27,034 nt of DNA, taken from JADJNW01 sp964517145 (GTDB lineage: Bacteria > Bacteroidota > Bacteroidia > Chitinophagales > Saprospiraceae). Numbering within the stretch: position 1 is the first letter of the stretch; each line of letters begins with the position of its first letter. Position numbers and translations under genes: made by a program. Of the stretch, positions 14,896 to 23,009 are shown one piece after another. The stretch is from contig CAZFBN010000071.1 of assembly GCA_964517145.1 (NCBI GenBank), positions 1 through 27,034 on the forward strand, in the 5' to 3' direction. The notes beneath the pieces are model-generated. The model was given only the letters and a program-made list of their open reading frames with translations. It did not search any database and was not told the DNA's origin.

Positions 14896-14921
14896 AAATC
14901 AGCAATTAACAATCTATTAAA

Positions 14922-17900
14922 ATGCAAGACAGAGACGTGCTATCCACTCATACTTCTCAAGTATATTTTTACGCTTTGCCGGGGCAATCCAATTTATTGG
15001 ACCTCACCACCCTGGACACGAGCGACCCCAAATTTGCCTACGCCTGGCTTAGTCAATTGTTGAAGCAGGGGCAAGTGCAATTGTCTTTCCGACCAGATTT
15101 TCAGGCTGCTGAAACCTTGCAGCATTTGTACTTCAGCGCACGTAACCATGAAAGAGTCAAGGGTTTACCTATATTAGGTTTCTCATATCCTTTATTGATT
15201 TGGACGCAGGGAGAGCATCGCATCGCCGCGCCGCTTTTTACCTGGCAGATCAACCTTACGCCTGCACCTGAGACGCCCGGCACCTGGATTCTGACGCATC
15301 GCGATACCGATCGCGTGGTGTACAATCGCCCGCTGGTGACGATGCTTCAGCAGGAATTTTCGGTGGACATAGAACCAAAACTGGCAAATGTGATTCAAAG
15401 CGGAAAAGCTACCCCAGAAGTGCTGGTCAATTGTTGTACGGAAGTAGCAGCCATGCTTGGCAGCGAAAATTTGAGTCAAAATATAGCATTGACGCCAGCG
15501 CCCACGGCGGCTTCGCTGGAAAAAATTTTTGAACAAGACGGCATTCAATGGTCAGGTGTGCTTGGCTTTTTTCCTCCACAAGCAATGCCTGCAACGCCCG
15601 AATCCAGCGCCGATACAGCCGCAGCGCCATTTCAACAAAAACACCCGTTTGGGCTTTTGCCGCTCGATCCTTATCAGGCATCGGCATTACAACATATTTT
15701 CGATAATTCTAAAGTGTTGGTCAAAGGTGCGGCGGGCACCGGCAAAACGCACCTGCTGGTACACCTGTTGACGAATGCGCTGTCCAATGGCAAGCGTTGC
15801 CTGGTAGTAGCAGAAAATGTGGGTGCACTTCGACAAATTCAAAAACGTTTGGAAGCTTTGGGGCTGCTGCCTTACAGCTTTTTATTACAGGAGGGCAATA
15901 CTGAAAAACCGATGATAATCAATACTTTACGCACTATTGCCAATACAGAAGTGTCAACCTCCAACTTTGATGAATCGGCTTTTCGGGTAGCATTGGATAA
16001 GTCTAAACGCCTGAAAATCAAACTGGACGAAATTTATCAAAATCTGCGACGCCCCATTTTTGGTCCGAACAACTGGACGGAAACAGTTGGTTTGTTCTTG
16101 CGCAGCAATCGGGTAGAAGGCAAAGAACTGCTTGCTAGCCATTTACATACACATGATTTTAAATTTAATTATAACGAATTTTTACAACTTCGGGAAGGTA
16201 TTCGATTGTCTCAGCCTTTGTATCAAAAAATCAACACACTGCGGCATCCTTTGAGCAATTTGCATGCGGATATTTTTACAAAACAATCGCAATCTGCTGG
16301 TTATCAATTTGTAACGCAACACATTCATACATTTTTAGAAAAGGCGCAAAAGCTGCACCACCGTTATATTACAAAAACCAATTTCTACGCCGACCGATTG
16401 GAGGCGCAGTACGAGGGTAGCTATGGCGAGTATGCTAACATATTGGTGCGGTTGCATGATCGAATGGCGGATTTTTCTACTAAATATGGTGCTGATTTTG
16501 AGCAAGCTGGTGCGGGTTCGCTGAAATTAAAAGGTGTATTTTCTGGAAAATATAAATCGGTTCTTGAGGCTCGCGATGAGGTGGCAACGCATTATTTGAC
16601 TTTGGTGCAAAAAATGGAGCAGGAAAAGCCCTTCGATTTTCAATTTCCACCAGCAGCCGAGGGTAAAAACATTCAGAAAGTTCGACAAAACCTGGATTTA
16701 TTTGAAAAAAAGTTGGCGCATTGGCGCGAACAATTCCCAACGTTGGTGCAGGATGAAGTGCAGCGGTTGAGTGCCAAAAATGTGCGGACAGAGCTCGGAC
16801 TTGGCGAACAACTACCGGAGTTGGAAAACGGGCTGGATCAATTGATAGAAGAGCTAAACACCCTGCACTTGTATCAGGAAGCGTTTGAAAATAAAATGCT
16901 TACCATTCCGAAAAGGCAGAAATATTTGGAGGAAATCATTGAGCAACTGGAAAATACACGTTTGTATCTTCGTGAATATGATATTTTTTATAATTGGCAG
17001 CATCATTGGTTGCAATTGTCAGAAAACGCAACAAAAATCATTCGCGCGCTGGTGAAAGTAAAACCCAACGATTGGATGCAGGCATTTGAAAGTTGGTATT
17101 TGCACAATTGTTTAAATTTATTTGGAAACCAGTCGCTTACAATTGACGAAAATGTAATACCCGATTTTGTGAAAAGTGAATCACAATTAAAAAAATTGCT
17201 GCCGGGTCAAATTGCTCAAAAAATAAAATCGGACAGAGAAGAAGCGTTAAAATTGCTGCGACGTAATAATCGTGCGGCTTTCACGCTGTTGTTTGACAAA
17301 AAAAATCAGGACATTCCTAAAGATAAATCTTTGCCCGACCTGCTCGTGCCCGCTATGGGCGCATTCAGCGCCGTTTTTCCTATTTTGCTGGCAACGCCTC
17401 ATGCGGTGGCGACTGCATTGCCAGGGGCTAATCAATTATTTGATTATGTTTTAGTAGATGAAGCACAGTATTTAACGTATAATGAAATATTAACAAGTGC
17501 TCTTTTGGCAAAAAAAGCGATCTTTTTTGAAGAATCGAGCGCGCTGCCTTTGTCTCAGCATTCAAGCATTTCAGATTGGGCAAGTGCGCAGGAGGTGCCA
17601 ACCGCTCTGCTAGAAAATTTGTATCGTCAAAATCCGGGTAATGTATTGCAAATGCAAGATAATGAGCAGTTTGCGATCCATTTTGAACAAGTAGATGGAC
17701 GATACGATGAGCAAAGCGGCACGAATGAGGACGAGGCGCAGCATATTATACATTTGCTAAATGAAGTAAAACCGACTTCGCAGCGCACTTTCCCGACCGT
17801 AGGAATCGTGTGTTTTACAATAGCACAACGCGATCTGATCGCATCTTACCTGTTGAAAATCAAGCAGAAATGGTCATTTGGAGCCGAGAAAATCCAGCAG

Positions 17901-18695
17901 TTGGAGCGCAACGGATTAGGCGTTTTTTACCTGGATGAATTGCGTGGGCAGCATTTTGATATTTTAATGGTTTCTACTACATATGGCATCAAAAACGTTA
18001 AAGGAGCGCTTACTACGCATACTGAAATATTAAATATGCCGGAGTTGTTACAACATTTGCAATTGTTAATGAGTCGCCCCCTGCGCGAGTTATTCATTGC
18101 AAATTCTATTCCGCAGAAAGACCTGAAACAATGGCAACATGTAATGGAAAAGCCAGGTTATTACTTGCTGGCGCATTATTTATTATACAATCAAGTGCCT
18201 GCTATTCATAAAGCATCATTGCAAAAACAGCTCCATAAGTGGTTGCAGAAGCGCAAACCGGAGGCAGCGGCGCTTGTATTTCCGCAGGAAGTGGCGTTGG
18301 GATTGCAGCCTTATCTGGGAGAAGCACGCATGAAAGCTGGGCATGATATTTTACAACCGTCTTTATTAGTCAAGGGCATACATGATTCGCAGCCTACTTT
18401 ATTATTACAACCAGATGGCTTTTTTGCGCAAACTCTTGCTACGGATTATATCTGGGAAAATGAACAACGAGAATTTTTTATGAGCCAAGGACTTGTTTAT
18501 CAGTCAGTTTGGTCGGTCAACTGGTGGAAAAATCCGCGCCAGGAAGCACGAAAACTAGCCGGTATTGTTATAAAGCATGATAATGATTTTCATCGTCAGA
18601 ACGAGAATATGATATTGCCTTCTGATGCAGCTACTGAAGCGCAGGAGTCTATCCCAACTGCTGAAACTTTGAACCGTGAAGAAGATGAAGCCTAG
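14922..18695 (+). CDS. Large SF1 (UPF1/DUF4011-like) helicase with degenerate C-terminal nuclease-like domain
   Basis: A 1257-residue superfamily-1 ATPase. Residues 1 to about 240 are an N-terminal domain without a clear name. The helicase core starts at PLDPYQASALQHIF (Q motif) and Walker A KGAAGTGKTHLL (K275). A long, mostly helical insertion follows (about 345-800). Walker B is DYVLVDEAQYL (D846-E847-A-Q). The second RecA domain includes LLENLYRQNPGNVL, VGIVCFTIAQRDLIASYLL, FDILMVSTTYGI and a divergent motif VI, LQLLMSRPLRELFI. The C-terminal residues about 1120-1210 resemble the Vsr/MTES_1575 fold that ends many DUF4011-type helicases (VYQSVWSVNWWKNP versus RxxRxWSxxWxxNP). However, the expected acidic positions read LLQPDG rather than IExDG, so this part is probably inactive. 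It overlaps the next gene by 11 bases. Its substrate (DNA or RNA) is unknown; defence or repair is possible. Confidence 0.8.
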   Translation: MQDRDVLSTHTSQVYFYALPGQSNLLDLTTLDTSDPKFAYAWLSQLLKQGQVQLSFRPDFQAAETLQHLYFSARNHERVKGLPILGFSYPLLIWTQGEHRIAAPLFTWQINLTPAPETPGTWILTHRDTDRVVYNRPLVTMLQQEFSVDIEPKLANVIQSGKATPEVLVNCCTEVAAMLGSENLSQNIALTPAPTAASLEKIFEQDGIQWSGVLGFFPPQAMPATPESSADTAAAPFQQKHPFGLLPLDPYQASALQHIFDNSKVLVKGAAGTGKTHLLVHLLTNALSNGKRCLVVAENVGALRQIQKRLEALGLLPYSFLLQEGNTEKPMIINTLRTIANTEVSTSNFDESAFRVALDKSKRLKIKLDEIYQNLRRPIFGPNNWTETVGLFLRSNRVEGKELLASHLHTHDFKFNYNEFLQLREGIRLSQPLYQKINTLRHPLSNLHADIFTKQSQSAGYQFVTQHIHTFLEKAQKLHHRYITKTNFYADRLEAQYEGSYGEYANILVRLHDRMADFSTKYGADFEQAGAGSLKLKGVFSGKYKSVLEARDEVATHYLTLVQKMEQEKPFDFQFPPAAEGKNIQKVRQNLDLFEKKLAHWREQFPTLVQDEVQRLSAKNVRTELGLGEQLPELENGLDQLIEELNTLHLYQEAFENKMLTIPKRQKYLEEIIEQLENTRLYLREYDIFYNWQHHWLQLSENATKIIRALVKVKPNDWMQAFESWYLHNCLNLFGNQSLTIDENVIPDFVKSESQLKKLLPGQIAQKIKSDREEALKLLRRNNRAAFTLLFDKKNQDIPKDKSLPDLLVPAMGAFSAVFPILLATPHAVATALPGANQLFDYVLVDEAQYLTYNEILTSALLAKKAIFFEESSALPLSQHSSISDWASAQEVPTALLENLYRQNPGNVLQMQDNEQFAIHFEQVDGRYDEQSGTNEDEAQHIIHLLNEVKPTSQRTFPTVGIVCFTIAQRDLIASYLLKIKQKWSFGAEKIQQLERNGLGVFYLDELRGQHFDILMVSTTYGIKNVKGALTTHTEILNMPELLQHLQLLMSRPLRELFIANSIPQKDLKQWQHVMEKPGYYLLAHYLLYNQVPAIHKASLQKQLHKWLQKRKPEAAALVFPQEVALGLQPYLGEARMKAGHDILQPSLLVKGIHDSQPTLLLQPDGFFAQTLATDYIWENEQREFFMSQGLVYQSVWSVNWWKNPRQEARKLAGIVIKHDNDFHRQNENMILPSDAATEAQESIPTAETLNREEDEA

Positions 18696-19332
18696 CATTG
18701 ACAAGCTTTTTGATGAATCGCAGTATGTACAATTGGAAGTGTTGCCGTATGCAGAGATGATTCCTTTTGTGCAACGAGAATTTCAATACTCAAATTTTAT
18801 TATACGATCTTATATTGGATTGAATATTTTGATTGTAATTGTAATGATTGGCGCAGGATATTTACACATCAGCGCCGGAGAAATTACATTTGGCAATTTA
18901 TTTTACGCCGTTTTTCTCGGTTTTGCCGTTTCGTTGACTATTATTATTCCAATTCACGAAGCTATTCACGGGGTCGCTTACAAAATAGTAGGCGCGCCTA
19001 AGGTTGCTTTTGGTAGCAATCTTCGTAAATTTTATTTTTATGCAGTAGCTGATCGTTTTGTGATAGGCAGCAGCGGGTTTCGCGTGGTTGCGCTGGCACC
19101 GTTTGTAACAATTTCTTTAATCACAATTATAATATTATTTTTTTCGTCTATTTTTATACAATGGCTAATGTGGGGCTTATTGCTGATGCACACGGGTGCA
19201 TGCGCAGGCGATTTTGGTATGCTGGCATTTTATCATCGCCATTCGGAGGGTGAAATTCTTACATTTGATGATGTGACAGCGCAGAAAGCGTATTTTTTTC
19301 AAAAGAAAAATAGCATTTCATCGGGTTATTAA
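18685..19332 (+). CDS. DUF3267-type integral membrane zincin
   Basis: A 215-residue membrane protein of the DUF3267 putative zinc-peptidase family. Four hydrophobic segments are visible: about 40-60 (SYIGLNILIVIVMIGAGYL), 72-92, 135-162 and near 165. The second carries HEAIHG, the HExxH zinc motif, with His91, Glu92 and His95. A conserved acidic third ligand is likely in GACAGDFGMLAFY (Asp176), as in site-2-protease-like families. The ATG at 18685 overlaps the helicase stop by 11 bases; a GTG three codons earlier (18676) is possible. The overlap suggests translational coupling. Family members are uncharacterised or linked to membrane proteolysis; the substrate is unknown. No terminator was seen before the convergent amidase gene. 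Confidence 0.87.
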   Translation: MKPSIDKLFDESQYVQLEVLPYAEMIPFVQREFQYSNFIIRSYIGLNILIVIVMIGAGYLHISAGEITFGNLFYAVFLGFAVSLTIIIPIHEAIHGVAYKIVGAPKVAFGSNLRKFYFYAVADRFVIGSSGFRVVALAPFVTISLITIIILFFSSIFIQWLMWGLLLMHTGACAGDFGMLAFYHRHSEGEILTFDDVTAQKAYFFQKKNSISSGY

Positions 19333-19390
19333 GTAATACATCGTATTTAATTATTGATCTATAATGTCATGGCGCTCACCTTATAAGGCT

Positions 19391-20584
19391 TTATTTAGTC
19401 AAACCCTCAAACAACCATTCCGCCAGCAATTGCCGGTTTTTTGCTAATGCAATGCGTTGCTGATCGGAATAATTGCGAATATTGGCAAGCTCTACAAATA
19501 CCGAGCGCGGTTTCGTTTCGCGCAGCATGTGCAGGTCGCGGTGGTTTTCTACCTTACCCTGGTAGCTTCTGCCTTGCTGATACCGGGCATATTTTTTCTG
19601 AAATGTCAATTGCAAATTATTTGCCAACTGTTTTCCCTCTTTACTCGAAGCACGATAACAGAAAAAAGCATCCACGCGCGTGCCCTTGCTGCGCGAATCC
19701 ACATGAATTTCGATCAACGTTTGCTGGGCTACCCCTTGCAGGCGGTGCTTTTCGTACAATTCATTGATTAAATCGGAGCGCTGAAAAAGCCGAGCTTTCT
19801 GACCAAATTTTACTTTTTCGCCTCCCCATACCGTTTCATCCTGATCGCATTTCAAAATTTCATCATTTCTAATGCCGTCATTATCATCACGTATGACCAT
19901 ATACGCCGTTGCTCCGTGCGCTATCAGCAGCCGGCACAAGCGGAGCGACACATCGTAGGCATACTCATCTTCACAAATCGTGCGACCAGCCCGTTTGCCC
20001 AAAGCGCCAGGATCGGGTCCGCCATGTCCGCTTGAAATATAGAAAATTTTCCCGCGTAATCTACTGCTAGACAAGGGGGTACGCGCATATTGTTTGCCAA
20101 AAATCGGGAAATTTCGATTGCCGGTTTTGGCTAATTCTGGCTCCGGTTCGACCGCCTTAGGCAGGTTCAAATCAGGATTCGGACAATTCAGTTCATGATA
20201 GGGTACCCACAAAATTTTATTCGAGCGGAAAGATTGTTCCCGCAATTGCGCATCGTGCATGCGTTCATTGTATTGCTGAATGCGCAACGCTTTATCATAA
20301 TCATTAATGCCTACGCTGCTGCGAATAGTTTTGCCATTAAAAGAATAAACCAAAATGGGCAGAAAATAATTTTTTCCCACCTGTAATGCCGACTTTTGAG
20401 ACAATTTATTGAGTTTGTAAAATTGCTCAAAATTGCAGGAATACTGTTCCAATTCATACCGGCGCAGCATAGAAATAGAGCCATCTCCGGGCAGGGCAGG
20501 CACTTCCAGAAAGACGGCATCATCAGCAGCGAATAGGGAAAACGAAATAGATATAAGCGATAAATTTATAAAGAGCCGCAACAT
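19391..20584 (-). CDS. N-acetylmuramoyl-L-alanine amidase (Amidase_3), secreted
   Basis: A 397-residue periplasmic zinc amidase that cleaves the bond between N-acetylmuramic acid and L-alanine in peptidoglycan. A signal peptide (residues 1 to about 20, MLRLFINLSLISISFSLFA) leads to a LysM-like region (about 35-130, RYELEQYSCNFEQFYKLNKL). Residues about 178-395 form the Amidase_3 domain. Zinc ligands are His187 (SSGHGGPDPGALG), Glu205 (CEDEYAYDVSLRL) and His294 (IEIHVDSRS). The catalytic Glu365 lies in SVFVELANIRN. The frame is open upstream to 20617, but the promoter box at 20603-20610 lies inside that extension, so the ATG at 20584 is chosen. The gene is divergent from ccmB. Confidence 0.92.
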   Translation of the reverse strand: MLRLFINLSLISISFSLFAADDAVFLEVPALPGDGSISMLRRYELEQYSCNFEQFYKLNKLSQKSALQVGKNYFLPILVYSFNGKTIRSSVGINDYDKALRIQQYNERMHDAQLREQSFRSNKILWVPYHELNCPNPDLNLPKAVEPEPELAKTGNRNFPIFGKQYARTPLSSSRLRGKIFYISSGHGGPDPGALGKRAGRTICEDEYAYDVSLRLCRLLIAHGATAYMVIRDDNDGIRNDEILKCDQDETVWGGEKVKFGQKARLFQRSDLINELYEKHRLQGVAQQTLIEIHVDSRSKGTRVDAFFCYRASSKEGKQLANNLQLTFQKKYARYQQGRSYQGKVENHRDLHMLRETKPRSVFVELANIRNYSDQQRIALAKNRQLLAEWLFEGLTK

Positions 20585-20602
20585 CAAAAATCCATTATAT
20601 TG

Positions 20603-20635
20603 CAAAAATAGAGTCAAATTTTAATTCAAAATCAA
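20603..20635 (-). promoter_or_regulatory. Promoter of the amidase gene
   Basis: On the minus strand, TATTTTTG (20603-20610) is an exact -7 match. TTG/TTTTG elements near 20627-20635 give spacers of 16-22 bases. The leader to the ATG at 20584 would be only about 13 bases. Confidence 0.55.
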
Positions 20636-20675
20636 TCGGGTCGTTACAAAACAACGAATTTTCTCGGAAAGCACC

Positions 20676-20683
20676 TATTTTTG
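20676..20683 (+). promoter_or_regulatory. -7 promoter box almost touching the ccmB start
   Basis: TATTTTTG is an exact TAnnTTTG match ending five bases before the ATG at 20689. Transcription would begin at or next to the start codon, suggesting a leaderless or nearly leaderless ccmB message. No clear -33 TTG was found. Confidence 0.4.
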
Positions 20684-20688
20684 TGACA

Positions 20689-21348
20689 ATGAATTGGCTG
20701 AAAGAAACAATTGTACTGCTGCGCAAAGAAATTTTGCTCGAATGGCGCATGAAATATGCCCTTAGTGGCATTCTATTATATGTATTTTCTACCATATTTA
20801 TTGTTTATACTGCTTTTATCCGGCTGGAGCCGAATGTGTGGAATACTTTGTTCTGGATCATTACGTTATTTGCGTCGGTCAATGCGATTGTAAAAAGTTT
20901 TGTGCAGGAAAACAGCGCCCGGCAGTTGTATTATTATAGCCTCGCCAATCCAATCGCCATTTTATTGTCAAAAATAATATATAATGCCGCACTATTGTTG
21001 TTGTTAAGTGTTTTGTGTTGGATAGGGCTGGCAGTGATAGCGGGCAATCCGGTGAAAGATTTCGGACAATTTGTGCTGGCAATTTTGCTCTCAAGTGTCG
21101 GATTTTCTATTACATTTACCTTTATTTCAGCCATTTCCGCAAAGGCGGATAACAGCGCGACTTTAATGGCAATCCTGAGTTTTCCACTCGTGATTCCGAT
21201 TTTGATGACATTGATTAAAATTTCTGCGAATGCTTTGCGTTTGCTCAATGACACGAGTATCGAACAGGATGTGCTGATTCTGGTGGGCATTGATTTGTTG
21301 TTGCTGGGTTTGGCGCTGGTGCTGTACCCGTTTTTGTGGAAGGATTAA
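20689..21348 (+). CDS. ccmB: Heme exporter protein CcmB
   Basis: The membrane subunit of the CcmAB ABC module used in system I cytochrome c maturation, where ATP hydrolysis releases holo-CcmE from CcmC. The 219-residue protein has about six membrane helices and the family's opening (ETIVLLRKEILLEWRMKYAL). The next region reads FASVNAIVKSFVQENSARQL, like the LFA...RxFxxExxxGxL stretch of CcmB. It ends in a hydrophobic helix, LVLYPFLWKD. The ATG at 20689 is preferred over GTG 20683 because the GTG lies in the -7 box. No ccmA is present in the window. ccmC follows after a 157-base gap with a repeat and hairpin. Confidence 0.92.
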   Translation: MNWLKETIVLLRKEILLEWRMKYALSGILLYVFSTIFIVYTAFIRLEPNVWNTLFWIITLFASVNAIVKSFVQENSARQLYYYSLANPIAILLSKIIYNAALLLLLSVLCWIGLAVIAGNPVKDFGQFVLAILLSSVGFSITFTFISAISAKADNSATLMAILSFPLVIPILMTLIKISANALRLLNDTSIEQDVLILVGIDLLLLGLALVLYPFLWKD

Positions 21349-21351
21349 GCC

Positions 21352-21464
21352 CTGACCCCCTAAATCCCCCCAAGGGGACTTTTGATAGTACACTGATTAT
21401 TATGATTTTGAAGATTATTTAAGATTTTAATCAGTGGTAATCCTAACAATCTTAAAAATCAGTG
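21352..21464. repeat. Intergenic repeat/hairpin block between ccmB and ccmC
   Basis: A C-rich segment (ACCCCCTAAATCCCCCCAAG at 21355-21374, then GGGA) forms a TCCCC/GGGGA hairpin (21365-21378) followed by CTTTTG, only 17 bases after the ccmB stop. Next comes CACTGATT (21391-21398) with two inverted partners AATCAGTG (21429-21436, 21457-21464). Both motifs look like intergenic repeat families. The first hairpin could attenuate readthrough into ccmC. Confidence 0.5.
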
Positions 21465-21505
21465 TATAATTTATTCATTCTTTCATTATAAATTATTCAT
21501 TTTAC

Positions 21506-22567
21506 ATGATAAAGGGTTGGTGGAAAGCTTTAAGTGTTGTCATTTTGTTGTACGTGTTGATTGCAGGCATGTTGCTGCCGCTCAAACCGGGTATTACTGC
21601 CGTGAATCCAAAAAGCGTGCGCACGGGCGAGCAGGTGACACTGCAAATTCAAGGGTACAATTCCTTTTATAAAAAAGCAGGAAATGACCTTCGTGCCTGG
21701 CTCAAGTTGGATGACAAAAGGGCGCTGGGCGCACAAAGCATCAAAGTAAAAAATGACCGCCAACTGGAAGCGGTTTTTCAAATACCTGCCTATCTGCCTG
21801 TAAATGAACGTGTTCAAGATTTTACTTTAATTATAGATAACTCTATTGACGGCGCTTCGGTGTTGCCCAGTGCGATATTCGTAACGCAGGATTCGTTGAA
21901 TCCCGAAGCAGGTGCCCAAGCGTGGCAGAATGCACCCGTTGAAAATCTGCATACCAAATCCGGCATAACCTTTCCATTTCGCAATATTTTAGGCGAAACC
22001 ATTCGCAATACCTATTTCCACGTATCGCTCTGGCTGGCGATGGTGCTCATTTTTATTGGTTCCGTTTATTACAGTGTTCGGTACTTGCGCACTTTTGATG
22101 CGGAGATGGACCGGCGGGCGTTGGCGTTCACGCGGGTGGGCGTTTTTTATGGCATCCTTGGCTTGGTGACGGGCGCTATTTGGGCAAAAAATACCTGGGG
22201 CGCTTACTGGAGTTGGGATGTGAAGCAAAATATGACGGCGATTGCTTTGTTGATTTACTTTGCGTATTTCGTGCTGCGCAATGCGTTTGAAGATTATGAG
22301 AAAAAAGCACGATTGGCGGCGGTATATAATATATTTGCATTTGCAGCTTTAATTCCTTTAATATATGTAATTCCCAGAATGACAGATAGTTTGCATCCTG
22401 GAAACGGCGGAAATCCGGCATTGGGAGGTGAGGATTTGGACAATACGATGCGTCTGGTGTTCTATCCGGCGGTGATCGGCTGGGCATTGTTTGGGCTGTG
22501 GATTGCGCAATTGGTGCATCGGGCAGAGCGATTGCAGGAGCAAGTAAGCGACTGGGCGACGGAGTGA
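21506..22567 (+). CDS. ccmC: CcmC/CcsA-type heme handling protein with extra N-terminal domain
   Basis: A 353-residue integral membrane protein of the heme-handling family that presents heme to CcmE. The hallmark tryptophan-rich motif WAKNTWGAYWSWD is at residues 226-238. Candidate axial histidines are His172 (TYFHVSLWLAMV) and His297 (TDSLHPGNGGNPAL). About six helices lie between residues 170 and 340. Ordinary CcmC is about 220-250 residues. Here residues about 8-26 form an extra N-terminal helix, and residues about 27-150 a beta-rich periplasmic segment (ITAVNPKSVRTGEQVTLQIQ) resembling TIG/IPT sheets. It follows ccmB and precedes the ccmD-like gene, interrupted by repeat DNA on both sides. 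Confidence 0.9.
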   Translation: MIKGWWKALSVVILLYVLIAGMLLPLKPGITAVNPKSVRTGEQVTLQIQGYNSFYKKAGNDLRAWLKLDDKRALGAQSIKVKNDRQLEAVFQIPAYLPVNERVQDFTLIIDNSIDGASVLPSAIFVTQDSLNPEAGAQAWQNAPVENLHTKSGITFPFRNILGETIRNTYFHVSLWLAMVLIFIGSVYYSVRYLRTFDAEMDRRALAFTRVGVFYGILGLVTGAIWAKNTWGAYWSWDVKQNMTAIALLIYFAYFVLRNAFEDYEKKARLAAVYNIFAFAALIPLIYVIPRMTDSLHPGNGGNPALGGEDLDNTMRLVFYPAVIGWALFGLWIAQLVHRAERLQEQVSDWATE

Positions 22568-22570
22568 GCT

Positions 22571-22695
22571 AAGGGTGGAATGTTGGAAGGATGGAAAGGT
22601 GGAATGTTGGAATAATTCTGAAAATTCTGATTCAGACAATGATGAAAATGGAAGGGTGGAATTTTGGAAAAATGGAATGGTGGAAGAATCCCGAA
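22571..22695. repeat. GGTGGAATGTTGGAA repeats plus dispersed repeat copy B
   Basis: GGTGGAATGTTGGAA occurs twice exactly (22574-22588, 22598-22612), with looser copies to about 22690 (GGGTGGAATTTTGG, AATGGAATGGTGGAAG). Between them AATTCTGAAAATTCTGATTC followed by AGACAATG (22613-22640) matches copy A at 5371-5426. The block starts three bases after the ccmC stop and contains no gene. Confidence 0.65.
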
Positions 22696-22784
22696 AAGGA
22701 CTTTTTCAATTTTTAAATTCAGAATATTATTCGGAAAAAAACTTTGCTAGTTTAAAAAAATAACGCGAGTTTTACCTCGCCAAA

Positions 22785-23009
22785 ATGAATGCGATGAAAC
22801 TGAAATGGATATTCGGATTGCTGTTACAATTGATATGCCTGCAACCGGCGCTGGCGCAAGAGGCAGATTTTATGCGCAGCATTGGTAAAATGTATGTAGT
22901 TGTAGCTGTAATTGTTGCCGTTTTCATTGGCATTGTTTTGTTTTTAATTTACCTTGATAGAAAACTGACCAAATTAGAGAACCAAATCAAAAATCATGAC
23001 TCAGCCTAA
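22785..23009 (+). CDS. ccmD: CcmD-like small membrane protein
   Basis: A 74-residue protein with a signal-like first helix (MKLKWIFGLLLQLICLQPAL, then AQ), a second helix (MYVVVAVIVAVFIGIVLFLI) and a charged tail (YLDRKLTKLENQIKNHDSA). Size, topology and position after ccmB and ccmC fit the Bacteroidota CcmD family, which helps heme delivery and holds the CcmC complex. CcmD proteins are poorly conserved, so context carries much of the call. The start is either ATG 22785 or ATG 22794. A small hairpin (GCGAG 22765-22769 with CTCGC 22776-22780) sits four bases before the first ATG. The last 14 bases overlap the dehydrogenase gene. Confidence 0.8.
   Translation: MNAMKLKWIFGLLLQLICLQPALAQEADFMRSIGKMYVVVAVIVAVFIGIVLFLIYLDRKLTKLENQIKNHDSA

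Larger units (their letters stand above)
14324..14921. other. Long intergenic/leader region upstream of the helicase operon
   Basis: Bases 14324 to about 14560 are AT-rich and hold nothing recognisable beyond a loose TACTTTTTG-like box for the divergent regulator. From about 14567 the region carries a plus-strand promoter, a perfect hairpin and two small ORFs, listed separately. If the promoter serves the helicase, its leader is about 320 bases. Confidence 0.5.

Noticed and set aside
20584..20617. Upstream ATG of the amidase (MTLFLQYNGFL)
   Set aside because: It would lie upstream of or within the promoter box at 20603-20610, and the signal peptide starts at 20584.
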